A stretch of 6,084 nucleotides of DNA from Rhodothermia bacterium (GTDB taxonomy: Bacteria; Bacteroidota; Rhodothermia; Rhodothermales; JABDKH01). The notes below the pieces were generated by a model that saw nothing but the letters and a program-made list of their open reading frames with translations, did not search any database and was not told the origin of the DNA. Location of the stretch: NCBI GenBank assembly GCA_030431165.1, contig JAUIJQ010000222.1, positions 1 through 6,084 of the forward strand, in the 5' to 3' direction. The translations under genes and the position numbers were made by a program. Shown here in pieces: positions 1-6,084 of this stretch. How positions within the stretch are numbered: the stretch's first letter is position 1; every line of letters starts with the position of its first letter.

Positions 1-2667
1 AAACACGATGAGCGGCTGGCGCAACGAGCGGAACTGCAGCACAAGCACGGCAAAGATGCCGAGCAACGCAATCAACAGCGCCTGCCCCATGCCGCCGAAT
101 GATTCGTTGCGGCTCTCTTCTTCGCCGCCGATCTGGTAGCGGTAACCCGGGGGCAACTCGATCTGCTCCAACTCCGCAAGCACGGCGGCGGTTGTGGCAG
201 CAATGTTGTATCCCTCCGCAACATCCGCCGTTACCGTGGCTGCGCGCTCCAGGCCGAGGTGCTCAATCAGCGACGGCGACGACTCAAACTCAACCTGTGC
301 AACCTGGCGCAACGGCACCGCGGCGCCCATGCGCGACGTGACGTGCATCCGGTCAAACTGGTCGACGCCGGGTCTGCCTTCGTCGGGCATCGTGAGCACA
401 ACGTCATAGTCCTCGCCGTCCCGGTCGCGGAACGACGTGGCGACGATACCCGCGAGGCCGGCACGGACGGATTGGTCAACCGACGACAATCCGACCCCGA
501 GCAATCCGGCCTTTTCACGGTTCACAGCGACGCGCATGTCGGTCGTGAAGCGGGTCGACGGATTGTCGATGTCGATTGTGCCGGGCATTGCGGCTATGAT
601 CTGCTCAACGCGCTGTGCCTCGCGGCGGATCACGTCGAGGTCGTCGCCCACTACCGAAATCTCAATGGGTGCGGTGACCGGTGGACCCTGCAGGAACTCC
701 TTGATCTCGATACGCGCGCCCGGGATTGCGTCGAGCTGCGGTTGCATGCGATGCAGCAACTCGGATGTCGCCTCAATGTCGTTGTCAGCAATCTGCACAA
801 ATAGCTGCGCGTGCGTCGTTGTCTCGTTCTTCGGGAACGCGTTGTAATACACGCGCGGGTTGCCGTGGCCGACGTTGGTTGCAACACTGGCGACGGACGG
901 ATCCGCCATGAGTAGCTGCTCGACCTGCAGGGCGACGGCGTCGGTTCGGTCCAGCGAGGCGCCCTCGGGCAGGTCGACGTTCACGAGCAGTTGCGGCTTC
1001 TCGGCCTTCGGAAAGAGGCTCACGCCAACAAGTGGAAACAGGGCAAGCGTCCCAACGAATATCGCTGTCGCCGTTGCAAGGACCAGCACCGGTCGACGAA
1101 GCGCCGTCGCCAACGAACCGCGGTATGCCGAGTCGACAAGGCATTCCAGCAGACCCGCCAGCAACGGACGGCGCCGGGGTCGGGTAGACGCCCGTGCGTC
1201 CCGCCGCCCCAGCTTGCTCGTCAGCAGCGGCGTCAGCATCAGCGACACAAGCAGCGAAGCTATCAGCGCAAAAACAACGGTCAGCGGCATCGAGCGAATG
1301 AAGTCGCCCGTCCCCGTCTTGAGCACCACCATCGGGATAAACGCGAGCACCGTTGTCACCGTGGAGCTTACGATTGGCCACGCCACTTGCTGCGTTCCTT
1401 TCATCGCGGCGTCTTTCGCAGAGAGCCCCTGCTTGCGGAATCGGGCGATGTTCTCCGTGACCACGATAGCGTTGTCAACCAGCAGGCCCAGCGCGATTAC
1501 AAGGCCAACAATTGACATCTGTTGCAAGCCGTATCCGGCATAGTCCAGCCACCCGAGCGCAATCAGCAGCGAGATCGGAATGGAGATCATCACGATGAAC
1601 GACGCGCGAAAGCCGAGGACGAGGATCACGACGAGTCCGACAAGGAAGACGCCCTGCCCGAGGTTGGAAAAGAAGCCGCCGATGCGGGTGCCAACGCTTT
1701 CTGACTGGTCAAACACCGTCTCGAGCTGAACGTCGTCGGGAAGCCGATCAGCAAACTGAGCGGCTGTGCCTCGAATATCACGTGCCACATCAAAAATATT
1801 CGTCCCTTTGCGCTGGACGGCCGTGACAAAGACGGCTTTTGCGCCATTGTAACGCGCGCGGTGGCTGTCGTCGCCATACCCGAACGAAACGTCGGCGAGG
1901 TCGCGGACGCGCAGTGACTCCGTGCCGGTGCCGACAACCGGTGTCGCCGCAATCTGTTCGATCGAATCAAAGTCGCCGCTGGTCTTGACGTTGTAGCGGT
2001 TGCGCCCGAAGTCGAGGTCGCCACCGGGGATGTTCTGTCCGTCGCCCGAGACCGCTGCGAACACCTGCCCAAACGAGACGCCCGTTTCTTTCAGGCGGTC
2101 AAAGTCGAGCGCGACCTCGATCTGTTCATCCGGAAATCCCCACGTCTCAGATCGCATCACACCCGACACGCGCTCAAGCTCTTTTTCGAGCCGCTCAGAT
2201 TGTCGGCGCAGCGTCGCGTACGTCGCGGTCTCGGATACAAGCGCAAACTGCACAATGTTGACGTCGGTGGGCGACTGCTTGCGCACGCGAACCTCCGCAA
2301 CCTCAGCGGGCATGAGCCGCTCAGCGTTTGTCGCGGCTTTTGTTACGTCGTCAACGGCGTCATCCGCATCGGTGCCCTGCAGGAACTCGACGTACGTGAC
2401 CGACACGCCGTTGCGGATGGTGGACTCGATCTTGTTGATGTCGTCGAGTTCGTTGATGGCTTCTTCCAGCGGATCCACAACGAGCTGCTCGACGTCGAGC
2501 GGCGTGGCGCCCGGATACACAACGATGACAGTCGCCGCCGCAAAGTTGAACTGCGGATCTTCGGATCGCGGCATGCTCAGAAAGCTCATCAATCCAAGCA
2601 GTGTCGCCAGGATCAGGATCAGCGCCGTGAACTGGTACCGCTCCAGTGCAAATCGGATAATCGACAT
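1..2667 (-). CDS. RND-family efflux pump, inner-membrane subunit (AcrB/HAE-like), C-terminus cut off by window edge
   Basis: Proton-driven inner-membrane transporter of a tripartite efflux system. Reading from the ATG at 2667 gives 889 uninterrupted codons to the window edge. AcrB-type pumps are about 1,030-1,050 residues, so TM9-TM12 are missing. Seen: N-terminal TM1 (about residues 12-31) followed by MPRSEDPQF; a first periplasmic porter/docking region (about 40-330) with YPGATPLDVEQLV; TM2-TM6 (about 335-482); TM7 (about 527-548); a second periplasmic region (about 555-858) with EFLQGPPVTAPIEI; and TM8 (about 862-880). TM4 holds GLLVDNAIVVTEN at 394-406. D398 matches AcrB D407, but AcrB D408 is Asn (N399) here; this DN form occurs in many RND pumps. 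The TM10 lysine lies outside the window. The gene starts 13 bases after the adaptor stop with no visible Shine-Dalgarno, so it is probably the last known gene of the operon. Overall family is confident; substrate (drug, solvent, bile, other) is unknown. Metal-specific CzcA-type pumps seem less likely. Confidence 0.95.
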   Translation of the reverse strand, partial: MSIIRFALERYQFTALILILATLLGLMSFLSMPRSEDPQFNFAAATVIVVYPGATPLDVEQLVVDPLEEAINELDDINKIESTIRNGVSVTYVEFLQGTDADDAVDDVTKAATNAERLMPAEVAEVRVRKQSPTDVNIVQFALVSETATYATLRRQSERLEKELERVSGVMRSETWGFPDEQIEVALDFDRLKETGVSFGQVFAAVSGDGQNIPGGDLDFGRNRYNVKTSGDFDSIEQIAATPVVGTGTESLRVRDLADVSFGYGDDSHRARYNGAKAVFVTAVQRKGTNIFDVARDIRGTAAQFADRLPDDVQLETVFDQSESVGTRIGGFFSNLGQGVFLVGLVVILVLGFRASFIVMISIPISLLIALGWLDYAGYGLQQMSIVGLVIALGLLVDNAIVVTENIARFRKQGLSAKDAAMKGTQQVAWPIVSSTVTTVLAFIPMVVLKTGTGDFIRSMPLTVVFALIASLLVSLMLTPLLTSKLGRRDARASTRPRRRPLLAGLLECLVDSAYRGSLATALRRPVLVLATATAIFVGTLALFPLVGVSLFPKAEKPQLLVNVDLPEGASLDRTDAVALQVEQLLMADPSVASVATNVGHGNPRVYYNAFPKNETTTHAQLFVQIADNDIEATSELLHRMQPQLDAIPGARIEIKEFLQGPPVTAPIEISVVGDDLDVIRREAQRVEQIIAAMPGTIDIDNPSTRFTTDMRVAVNREKAGLLGVGLSSVDQSVRAGLAGIVATSFRDRDGEDYDVVLTMPDEGRPGVDQFDRMHVTSRMGAAVPLRQVAQVEFESSPSLIEHLGLERAATVTADVAEGYNIAATTAAVLAELEQIELPPGYRYQIGGEEESRNESFGGMGQALLIALLGIFAVLVLQFRSLRQPLIVF

Positions 2668-2680
2668 GGTCGTGCGGGTG

Positions 2681-3754
2681 TTATTGGTCGCTGGCCGGTA
2701 CGATGGTGACGGGCGCGTCGTCGGTCAGGTAAGGTGCGCCGTCGGTCACGACCTGCTCACCCCCTTCAAGTCCGGATGCAATGACAAGCTTGTCGCCGCT
2801 CAGCCCCGCAATTGTGACGTGACGTTCACTCGCGGCGTTGCGTGCGTCGTCGAGCACATAGACGGTCCCGGTACGCCCCTCAGCGCGCACCAGGGCCTCG
2901 GGCGGAATTGTCGCTAGCGAGTCCGATTCACCCGGCGCAATCTCCAGCCTCGCGATAAATCCGGATCGCAACGTGCGACTTGGCGACGCAACCTCAACCT
3001 CCACATCAAACGCACCCGTTCGCTCGTTTGCTGACTCAGCAACGCGAACAATCCGGCCGTCAAATGTCTGACCGGGCAACGCGTCAAATGTGACAGCGAC
3101 GCTGCCGCCATTTTGGACGCGCACCACGTCGCGGTCAGTGAGGCTGGTGCGAACTATCATCCGCGCGTCGAGCCCGATCTCGAACACCGTTGCACCCGGT
3201 GCGACAAGCTCACCCTGCTCAACTTGTCGGTGCAGGACGCGGCCGCTGGCGGGTGCAACGATGCGGGCGTAGCGCTGGTTAAACGTTGCGCTTGTGTGCG
3301 CCGACTCTGCGACGTCGAAGCCGGTCTGTGCGTCCTGAAACTGCGCCAGTGTGACGACGCTGTCACGGTAGAGTCGCTCCATGCGCTCTGCGTCGCGGCG
3401 GGCTTTTTCCAGCGCCGCTTCTGCCTGTCGGACGGCTGCGTCGATTTCGTCGCTTGCCAATTCGGCAAGCAACTGGCCTGATCGAACGCGGTCACCTTCA
3501 TCGGCGTAGAGACGCGCAATTGGTCCGCCGACCTTGAACGAGAGACGCGACGACGTTGCCGGCTCAAGCGTGCCCACCGCGCTGATCGGCAGCGCGCCGG
3601 CGGACATTGTAACCGGCGCCACCCGAACCGGCGTAGCGGCGGATTGCGGCGTTGGCTGGGCTTTTGTTGTGCATCCGGCGACGAGGAGGGTTGCAACGGT
3701 TGCGGCTGCGACGAGCAGTGCAAGGGCGCGTCGCGGGGGGTGATGCCTGTTCAT
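2681..3754 (-). CDS. Periplasmic adaptor (membrane-fusion protein) of RND efflux system, predicted lipoprotein
   Basis: HlyD/AcrA-type adaptor of 357 residues that links the RND pump to the outer-membrane channel. The reading frame is open further upstream, into the outer-membrane gene. I chose the ATG at 3754 because it starts a clean lipoprotein signal: a basic N-terminus (MNRHHPPRR), a hydrophobic stretch (about 10-24), and a lipobox V25-A26-G27-C28, so C28 is the likely lipidated residue. Next come a beta-barrel/lipoyl half (about 42-100, with VGGPIARLYADEGDRVRSGQ), a short alpha-helical hairpin (about 102-160, AEAALEKARRDAERMERLY), the second lipoyl half (about 162-192, IVAPASGRVLHRQVEQGELV), a beta-barrel (about 198-272), and a membrane-proximal domain ending in GLEGGEQVV. 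It starts 19 bases after the outer-membrane gene stop and ends 13 bases before the pump gene, which fits one transcript. There is no clear Shine-Dalgarno. The hairpin is short, and the whole protein is a little smaller than E. coli AcrA (397 residues). Substrate is unknown. Confidence 0.95.
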   Translation of the reverse strand: MNRHHPPRRALALLVAAATVATLLVAGCTTKAQPTPQSAATPVRVAPVTMSAGALPISAVGTLEPATSSRLSFKVGGPIARLYADEGDRVRSGQLLAELASDEIDAAVRQAEAALEKARRDAERMERLYRDSVVTLAQFQDAQTGFDVAESAHTSATFNQRYARIVAPASGRVLHRQVEQGELVAPGATVFEIGLDARMIVRTSLTDRDVVRVQNGGSVAVTFDALPGQTFDGRIVRVAESANERTGAFDVEVEVASPSRTLRSGFIARLEIAPGESDSLATIPPEALVRAEGRTGTVYVLDDARNAASERHVTIAGLSGDKLVIASGLEGGEQVVTDGAPYLTDDAPVTIVPASDQ

Positions 3755-3773
3755 GGTTTTCGGTCGTTGGTCG

Positions 3774-5174
3774 TCAAGAGTTGCGCAGCGCGGCGACGCG
3801 GGTGACTTCAACCCACCGCTGCAGCGCTTCAAAACGGTTAATCGATAAGCTGACCTGTGCGGCTGTAAGCGCGGCGCGTGCGTCGAGCAGATCAAGCTGT
3901 GTTGCGAGGCCTTCGCCGAACCGACGCTCGGTAAGGCGGAAAGCACTCGCGGCACTTTCCACGCGTCGTGTCGCAACGCTGATGTTGCGATCAGCAAGCT
4001 GTGCCTGGAGTGCCGCCTGGCGGACTTCCAGCGCAATCATGTCGCGCGCACTTTCGCGTTGTGCAGTGAGTGCGTCGCGGCGGAGTTGCGCTTGTTGGAC
4101 GCGTTCTTTTCGGCGGAATCCGTCAAAGAGTGTCCACTGAAGGACCAGCGACGCGGTTCGGAAGCGGGCTTCGTCGTCAAAGGAGTAGCCGGAGCCCTGG
4201 ATGCCGTAGTCAGCAGCGATGGCAACGGATGGCAGGTATGACCCACGTTCAAGCGTGACAAAAGCCGCGTATGCATCAAGCGACGCATCAAGTTGCCGGA
4301 TCGCCGGTCGCATCGCCAGTGCTTGCTGCGTCAGGTCAGCTACCGGCATCGGCTCGGGGGCTGCGATCGCCCCGCGCAGTGCATCGATATCCATGGGTTC
4401 AATTGTCGCGTCGGGTTCGCGCGACAGCGTTGCGTTAAGCGCGGCGGCGGCGAGTTGCTCGATGACCTCGGCTTCGGCGAGGTTCTGTTCGATCTCAGCG
4501 CGGTCAGCTTCGATCCGGAAGACAGCGTCGTTGGTTGCGAGTCCCGAGGCAACAAGCGACCGCGATACGCGCACGGCTTCGTCTAGACTCTGGACGGTGG
4601 CGCGATAGATCTCAACCGATTCGCGTGCCTGCAGGTACCGGCTATACTCCGACGCCACGCGCGCAACGACGTCGGCTTCAACCTGTGCAGCGCCGGCGTC
4701 AGCGGCACGCGCAAGGGCTGACCGGGCGCGGGATGCCGGCAGGATCTGCGGCTGGAAGACAGGTTGGCGGAGCTGCACTTTGCTCTCCTGTTCTTTCTCA
4801 CGCAGGAAGCGGATGGACTCGTTTTCGATCTGCGGAAAGACGGATGAGCCGGTCAGTTGGTTGAGCGCGGTGTACGCCGGGTTTAACAGGTCGCCGACGG
4901 GAAACTCGATTGTGCGTCCGCCGCCGGACCGGGTGTAGCGGGCCTGGATGTCGACGGTGGGGAGGTATCCGCGTTTGGCTTCGCGGTGTTCAGCGTGGGC
5001 GACGGCTGCGTTTTGCCGTGCGTACTGGAGGGCGGGGTTGGCGCGCAGGCCGAGTTCGATGTAGCGCTCGATGGGGGAGTCCTGCGCCGTCTGGGCCTGC
5101 GCGTTGTCGGGCAGGGTGGCGCTGAGGGAGAGGCAGAGCGTGGCCGTGAGGGCGGCTACAGGCAGTCTTGTCAT
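3774..5174 (-). CDS. TolC-like outer-membrane efflux channel (OEP family)
   Basis: Outer-membrane factor of the efflux system: a trimeric beta-barrel plus periplasmic alpha-tunnel through which substrate exits. It has 466 residues, normal for the family. A Sec signal peptide is visible (hydrophobic about 5-20, likely cleavage after AQA at 25-27). I see no lipobox, unlike the OprM type. Two OEP repeats follow, about 35-250 and 280-460. They share internal duplication signs, such as GLAT at 211-214 in the first half and GLAT at 422-425 in the second, each followed by a long heptad-like helix rich in Ala, Glu and Arg. The block DLLNPAYTALNQLTGS (95-110) followed by FPQIENESI resembles Bacteroidota-type TolC homologues and guided the host guess. 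It is the first gene of the efflux operon, downstream of a TetR-type operator. The ATG at 5174 is chosen because it begins the signal peptide; it has no Shine-Dalgarno and sits only 15 bases from the operator. Confidence 0.95.
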   Translation of the reverse strand: MTRLPVAALTATLCLSLSATLPDNAQAQTAQDSPIERYIELGLRANPALQYARQNAAVAHAEHREAKRGYLPTVDIQARYTRSGGGRTIEFPVGDLLNPAYTALNQLTGSSVFPQIENESIRFLREKEQESKVQLRQPVFQPQILPASRARSALARAADAGAAQVEADVVARVASEYSRYLQARESVEIYRATVQSLDEAVRVSRSLVASGLATNDAVFRIEADRAEIEQNLAEAEVIEQLAAAALNATLSREPDATIEPMDIDALRGAIAAPEPMPVADLTQQALAMRPAIRQLDASLDAYAAFVTLERGSYLPSVAIAADYGIQGSGYSFDDEARFRTASLVLQWTLFDGFRRKERVQQAQLRRDALTAQRESARDMIALEVRQAALQAQLADRNISVATRRVESAASAFRLTERRFGEGLATQLDLLDARAALTAAQVSLSINRFEALQRWVEVTRVAALRNS

Positions 5175-5177
5175 GAC

Positions 5178-5217
5178 TTGATAACAATAATTGACTGTCG
5201 GTCAATGCGCGGGTATA
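5178..5217 (-). promoter_or_regulatory. Candidate promoter region of the efflux operon
   Basis: Two readings are possible on the minus strand. (a) A -35-like TTGACC at 5205-5200, a 16-base spacer, and a -10-like TATCAA at 5183-5178. This would overlap the operator but leave almost no leader before the ATG at 5174. (b) A -10-like TATACC at 5217-5212 with only a weak CTGAAA upstream. This would put the start near the operator and leave about 30 bases of leader. The Bacteroidota consensus (TAnnTTTG) is not evident. The choice between them is open. Confidence 0.3.
5190..5206. promoter_or_regulatory. Predicted TetR-type operator upstream of the efflux operon
   Basis: Inverted repeat ATTGAC-TGTCG-GTCAAT with perfect 6-base arms and a 5-base spacer; one further pair flanks the centre. 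A size of 15-17 bp and a TTGAC/GTCAA core are typical for TetR-family dimers. A close copy (14 of 17 bases identical) lies upstream of the tetR gene at 5985-6001, and the 14-base block at 5184-5197 is identical to 5979-5992. The site lies 15 bases upstream of the outer-membrane gene start, so a bound repressor could block transcription start or the early transcript. The repressor assignment is inferred from the two-site pattern and gene proximity. Confidence 0.7.
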
Positions 5218-5249
5218 CCGAGCTAATCTGGGGAGGTTTCAGTCGGTTG

Positions 5250-5280
5250 AAAAAAGACGGGGGCGGCCCCTGGAGCCGCC
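5250..5280 (-). terminator. Likely Rho-independent terminator of the tetR gene
   Basis: On the minus strand, 25 bases after the tetR stop, GGCGGC (5280-5275) pairs with GCCGCC (5267-5262) around a 7-base loop. After six intervening bases comes a run of six T (5255-5250). The stem is strong, but the gap between stem and T-run is longer than ideal. It would separate the regulator transcript from the efflux operon, consistent with the operon having its own operator. Confidence 0.55.
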
Positions 5281-5305
5281 GCTTCCCGGCCGATCTATTC
5301 GCCGG

Positions 5306-5938
5306 CTACCTGCATTCGAGGCCGTGGCGAATAAGCGACAGCGCGGCGGATATGAGCTGCTCCGGTTCAACCAGGAGCTCCGTTTTCGCGGATTTAGACT
5401 GCGCGATCACGATGACGCCGTGTGTCTGGGCGTAGAGGGAGATGGCGGTGAGCATCGGGTCGAGTCCGGGTCGGATGGATCCGTCGGCGATGCCGTTTGC
5501 GACGGCCTGGGCCGTGATTTCCATGGTGCGACCGCCGCAGTGTTCGCACTTCAGGGCGTGTTCTGACGGTTCTTCGTCCGGTACGCGTCGGGTCTGGGAC
5601 CAGACCATGATGGCGAAGTAGTCGGGGTATTCGGCGGCAAATTCGACGTAGGCGGCGCCGAGGGCGGATATCTGGTCGATGCCGCGTTCGTGTTGCTTCA
5701 TGACGTCCTCGAAGGTATCGATGAGGACGGTGAGGCCGCGGTGGGCGACGGCGTGGGCCAGGTCGTCTTTGTTGGCGTAGTAGACGTAGAGGAGGCCTTT
5801 GGACAGCTCGGCGCGTTCAGCGACGGCGTCCATGGTGGCGTTGTCGATGCCGTGTTCGAAGAAGACTTCTTCGGCGGCGTTGAGGATGGCGATGCGTCGG
5901 GCCTCTTTTTCGCGGAGGCGTCGCTCAGCGACTCCCAT
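5306..5938 (-). CDS. TetR/AcrR-family transcriptional repressor, probable regulator of the adjacent efflux operon
   Basis: Dimeric DNA-binding regulator of 210 residues, normal for TetR proteins. The N-terminal domain (about 14-62) has the TetR pattern: ILNAAEEVFFEHGIDNATMDAVA, then AELSKGLLYVYYANKDDL, which holds the recognition helix and the conserved Tyr and Lys. The C-terminal ligand and dimer domain (about 75-205) is mainly helical and variable. It contains C131-E-H-C134, a CxxC pair followed by GG, plus H127 and a Cys at 209; these could matter for redox or metal response but may be incidental. The ATG at 5938 gives the usual short basic N-terminus and has a weak AGGTAG upstream. The gene lies just before the efflux operon on the same strand, with matching operator-like repeats before itself and before the operon. 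This supports autoregulation and control of the pump by derepression when a ligand binds. The ligand is unknown. Confidence 0.93.
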   Translation of the reverse strand: MGVAERRLREKEARRIAILNAAEEVFFEHGIDNATMDAVAERAELSKGLLYVYYANKDDLAHAVAHRGLTVLIDTFEDVMKQHERGIDQISALGAAYVEFAAEYPDYFAIMVWSQTRRVPDEEPSEHALKCEHCGGRTMEITAQAVANGIADGSIRPGLDPMLTAISLYAQTHGVIVIAQSKSAKTELLVEPEQLISAALSLIRHGLECR

Positions 5939-5962
5939 GTACTACCTGCTGGTGGTTGGCGG

Positions 5963-5984
5963 TATTGTCGGTATTACGACAATA
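5963..5984. repeat. Second inverted repeat in the tetR control region
   Basis: TATTGTCG and CGACAATA form perfect 8-base arms around the 6-base spacer GTATTA. The right-hand arm runs directly into the operator-like repeat at 5985-6001. The efflux-operon upstream region keeps part of this arm (ACAATA, 5184-5189) but not the opposite arm, so the full palindrome is specific to tetR. It could be a second regulator site or an additional contact for the same repressor. Confidence 0.55.
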
Positions 5985-6001
5985 ATTGACTGGTGGTCAT
6001 T
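5985..6001. promoter_or_regulatory. Predicted TetR-type operator upstream of the tetR gene
   Basis: Inverted repeat ATTGAC-TGGTG-GTCATT, imperfect by one arm position. It matches the efflux-operon operator at 14 of 17 bases and shares the upstream ACAATA with it. The centre lies about 55 bases before the tetR start. Both sites have the same orientation relative to their genes, which fits autoregulation. A weak minus-strand promoter reading (ATGACC, 18 bases, TAATAC) would overlap this site; it is too weak to annotate separately. Confidence 0.6.
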
Positions 6002-6084
6002 CCTGATCGTACTCGCGGGCGCCGGTTCGGTTTCGCGGGTCGCTGGCGGGGAGGGTGGATGCGGTTGGTCGGGAGCAGGGGCGG

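Noticed and set aside
259..804. 181-codon plus-strand open frame
   Set aside because: Antisense to the second periplasmic region of the pump; no recognisable family features.
785..1381. 198-codon minus-strand open frame in another frame inside the pump gene
   Set aside because: The RND frame reads through this stretch with conserved TM and periplasmic motifs. The alternative frame shows no domain and is an expected GC-rich shadow.
1508..1518. ACAATTGACAT inside the pump gene resembling the operator half-site
   Set aside because: There is no matching second half-site, and the bases encode the TM4 region of the pump.
2000..2917. 305-codon open frame on the plus strand
   Set aside because: It lies opposite the pump and adaptor genes, whose minus-strand proteins show clear family motifs across the same bases. 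The plus-strand translation is Ser/Arg/Thr-rich low-complexity protein with no recognisable domain, as expected from the antisense of a GC-rich gene.
3755..4036. Longer adaptor start at 4036
   Set aside because: The extra 94 residues overlap the end of the outer-membrane gene in another frame and look random. The ATG at 3754 begins a clean lipoprotein signal with lipobox.
6059..6084. Possible start of a divergent plus-strand gene (ATG at 6059 preceded by GGAGG)
   Set aside because: Only eight codons are visible, the flank is G-rich so GGAGG may be chance, and no protein family can be judged.

Overview
The window is a GC-rich bacterial segment. It carries four genes, all read on the minus strand: a TetR-family repressor followed by a tripartite RND efflux system. 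The outer-membrane protein resembles Bacteroidota/Rhodothermota TolC-like proteins (a DLLNPAY..LNQLTGS block followed by FPQIENESI), and the three efflux genes lack clear Shine-Dalgarno sequences. A Rhodothermales- or Salinibacter-like host is therefore my best guess. It rests on protein style, not on a search.

In the direction of transcription (high to low coordinates): 6084-6002 is an upstream flank in which I support nothing. 6001-5939 is the tetR control region, with an operator-like inverted repeat and a second adjoining inverted repeat. 5938-5306 is the TetR-family repressor. 5305-5175 is an intergenic stretch with a likely tetR terminator and then an operator closely matching the one upstream of tetR. 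5174-3774 is the outer-membrane factor, 3754-2681 the lipoprotein membrane-fusion adaptor, and 2667-1 the RND pump. The pump runs off the left edge of the window, so roughly its last 130-150 residues are absent. Gaps of 19 and 13 bases between the three efflux genes point to one operon.

The three structural genes should build one cell-envelope-spanning pump. The inner-membrane RND protein uses the proton gradient, the lipid-anchored adaptor couples it to the outer-membrane channel, and substrates leave the cell. The repressor probably controls both itself and the pump, because a 14-base block plus a GGTCA half-site recurs in both upstream regions in the same orientation. The substrate cannot be told from sequence. 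This is a known type of system. The less ordinary points are the duplicated operator, the second palindrome found only at tetR, a CxxC motif in the repressor's ligand domain, and an Asp-to-Asn variant at the RND proton-relay pair.
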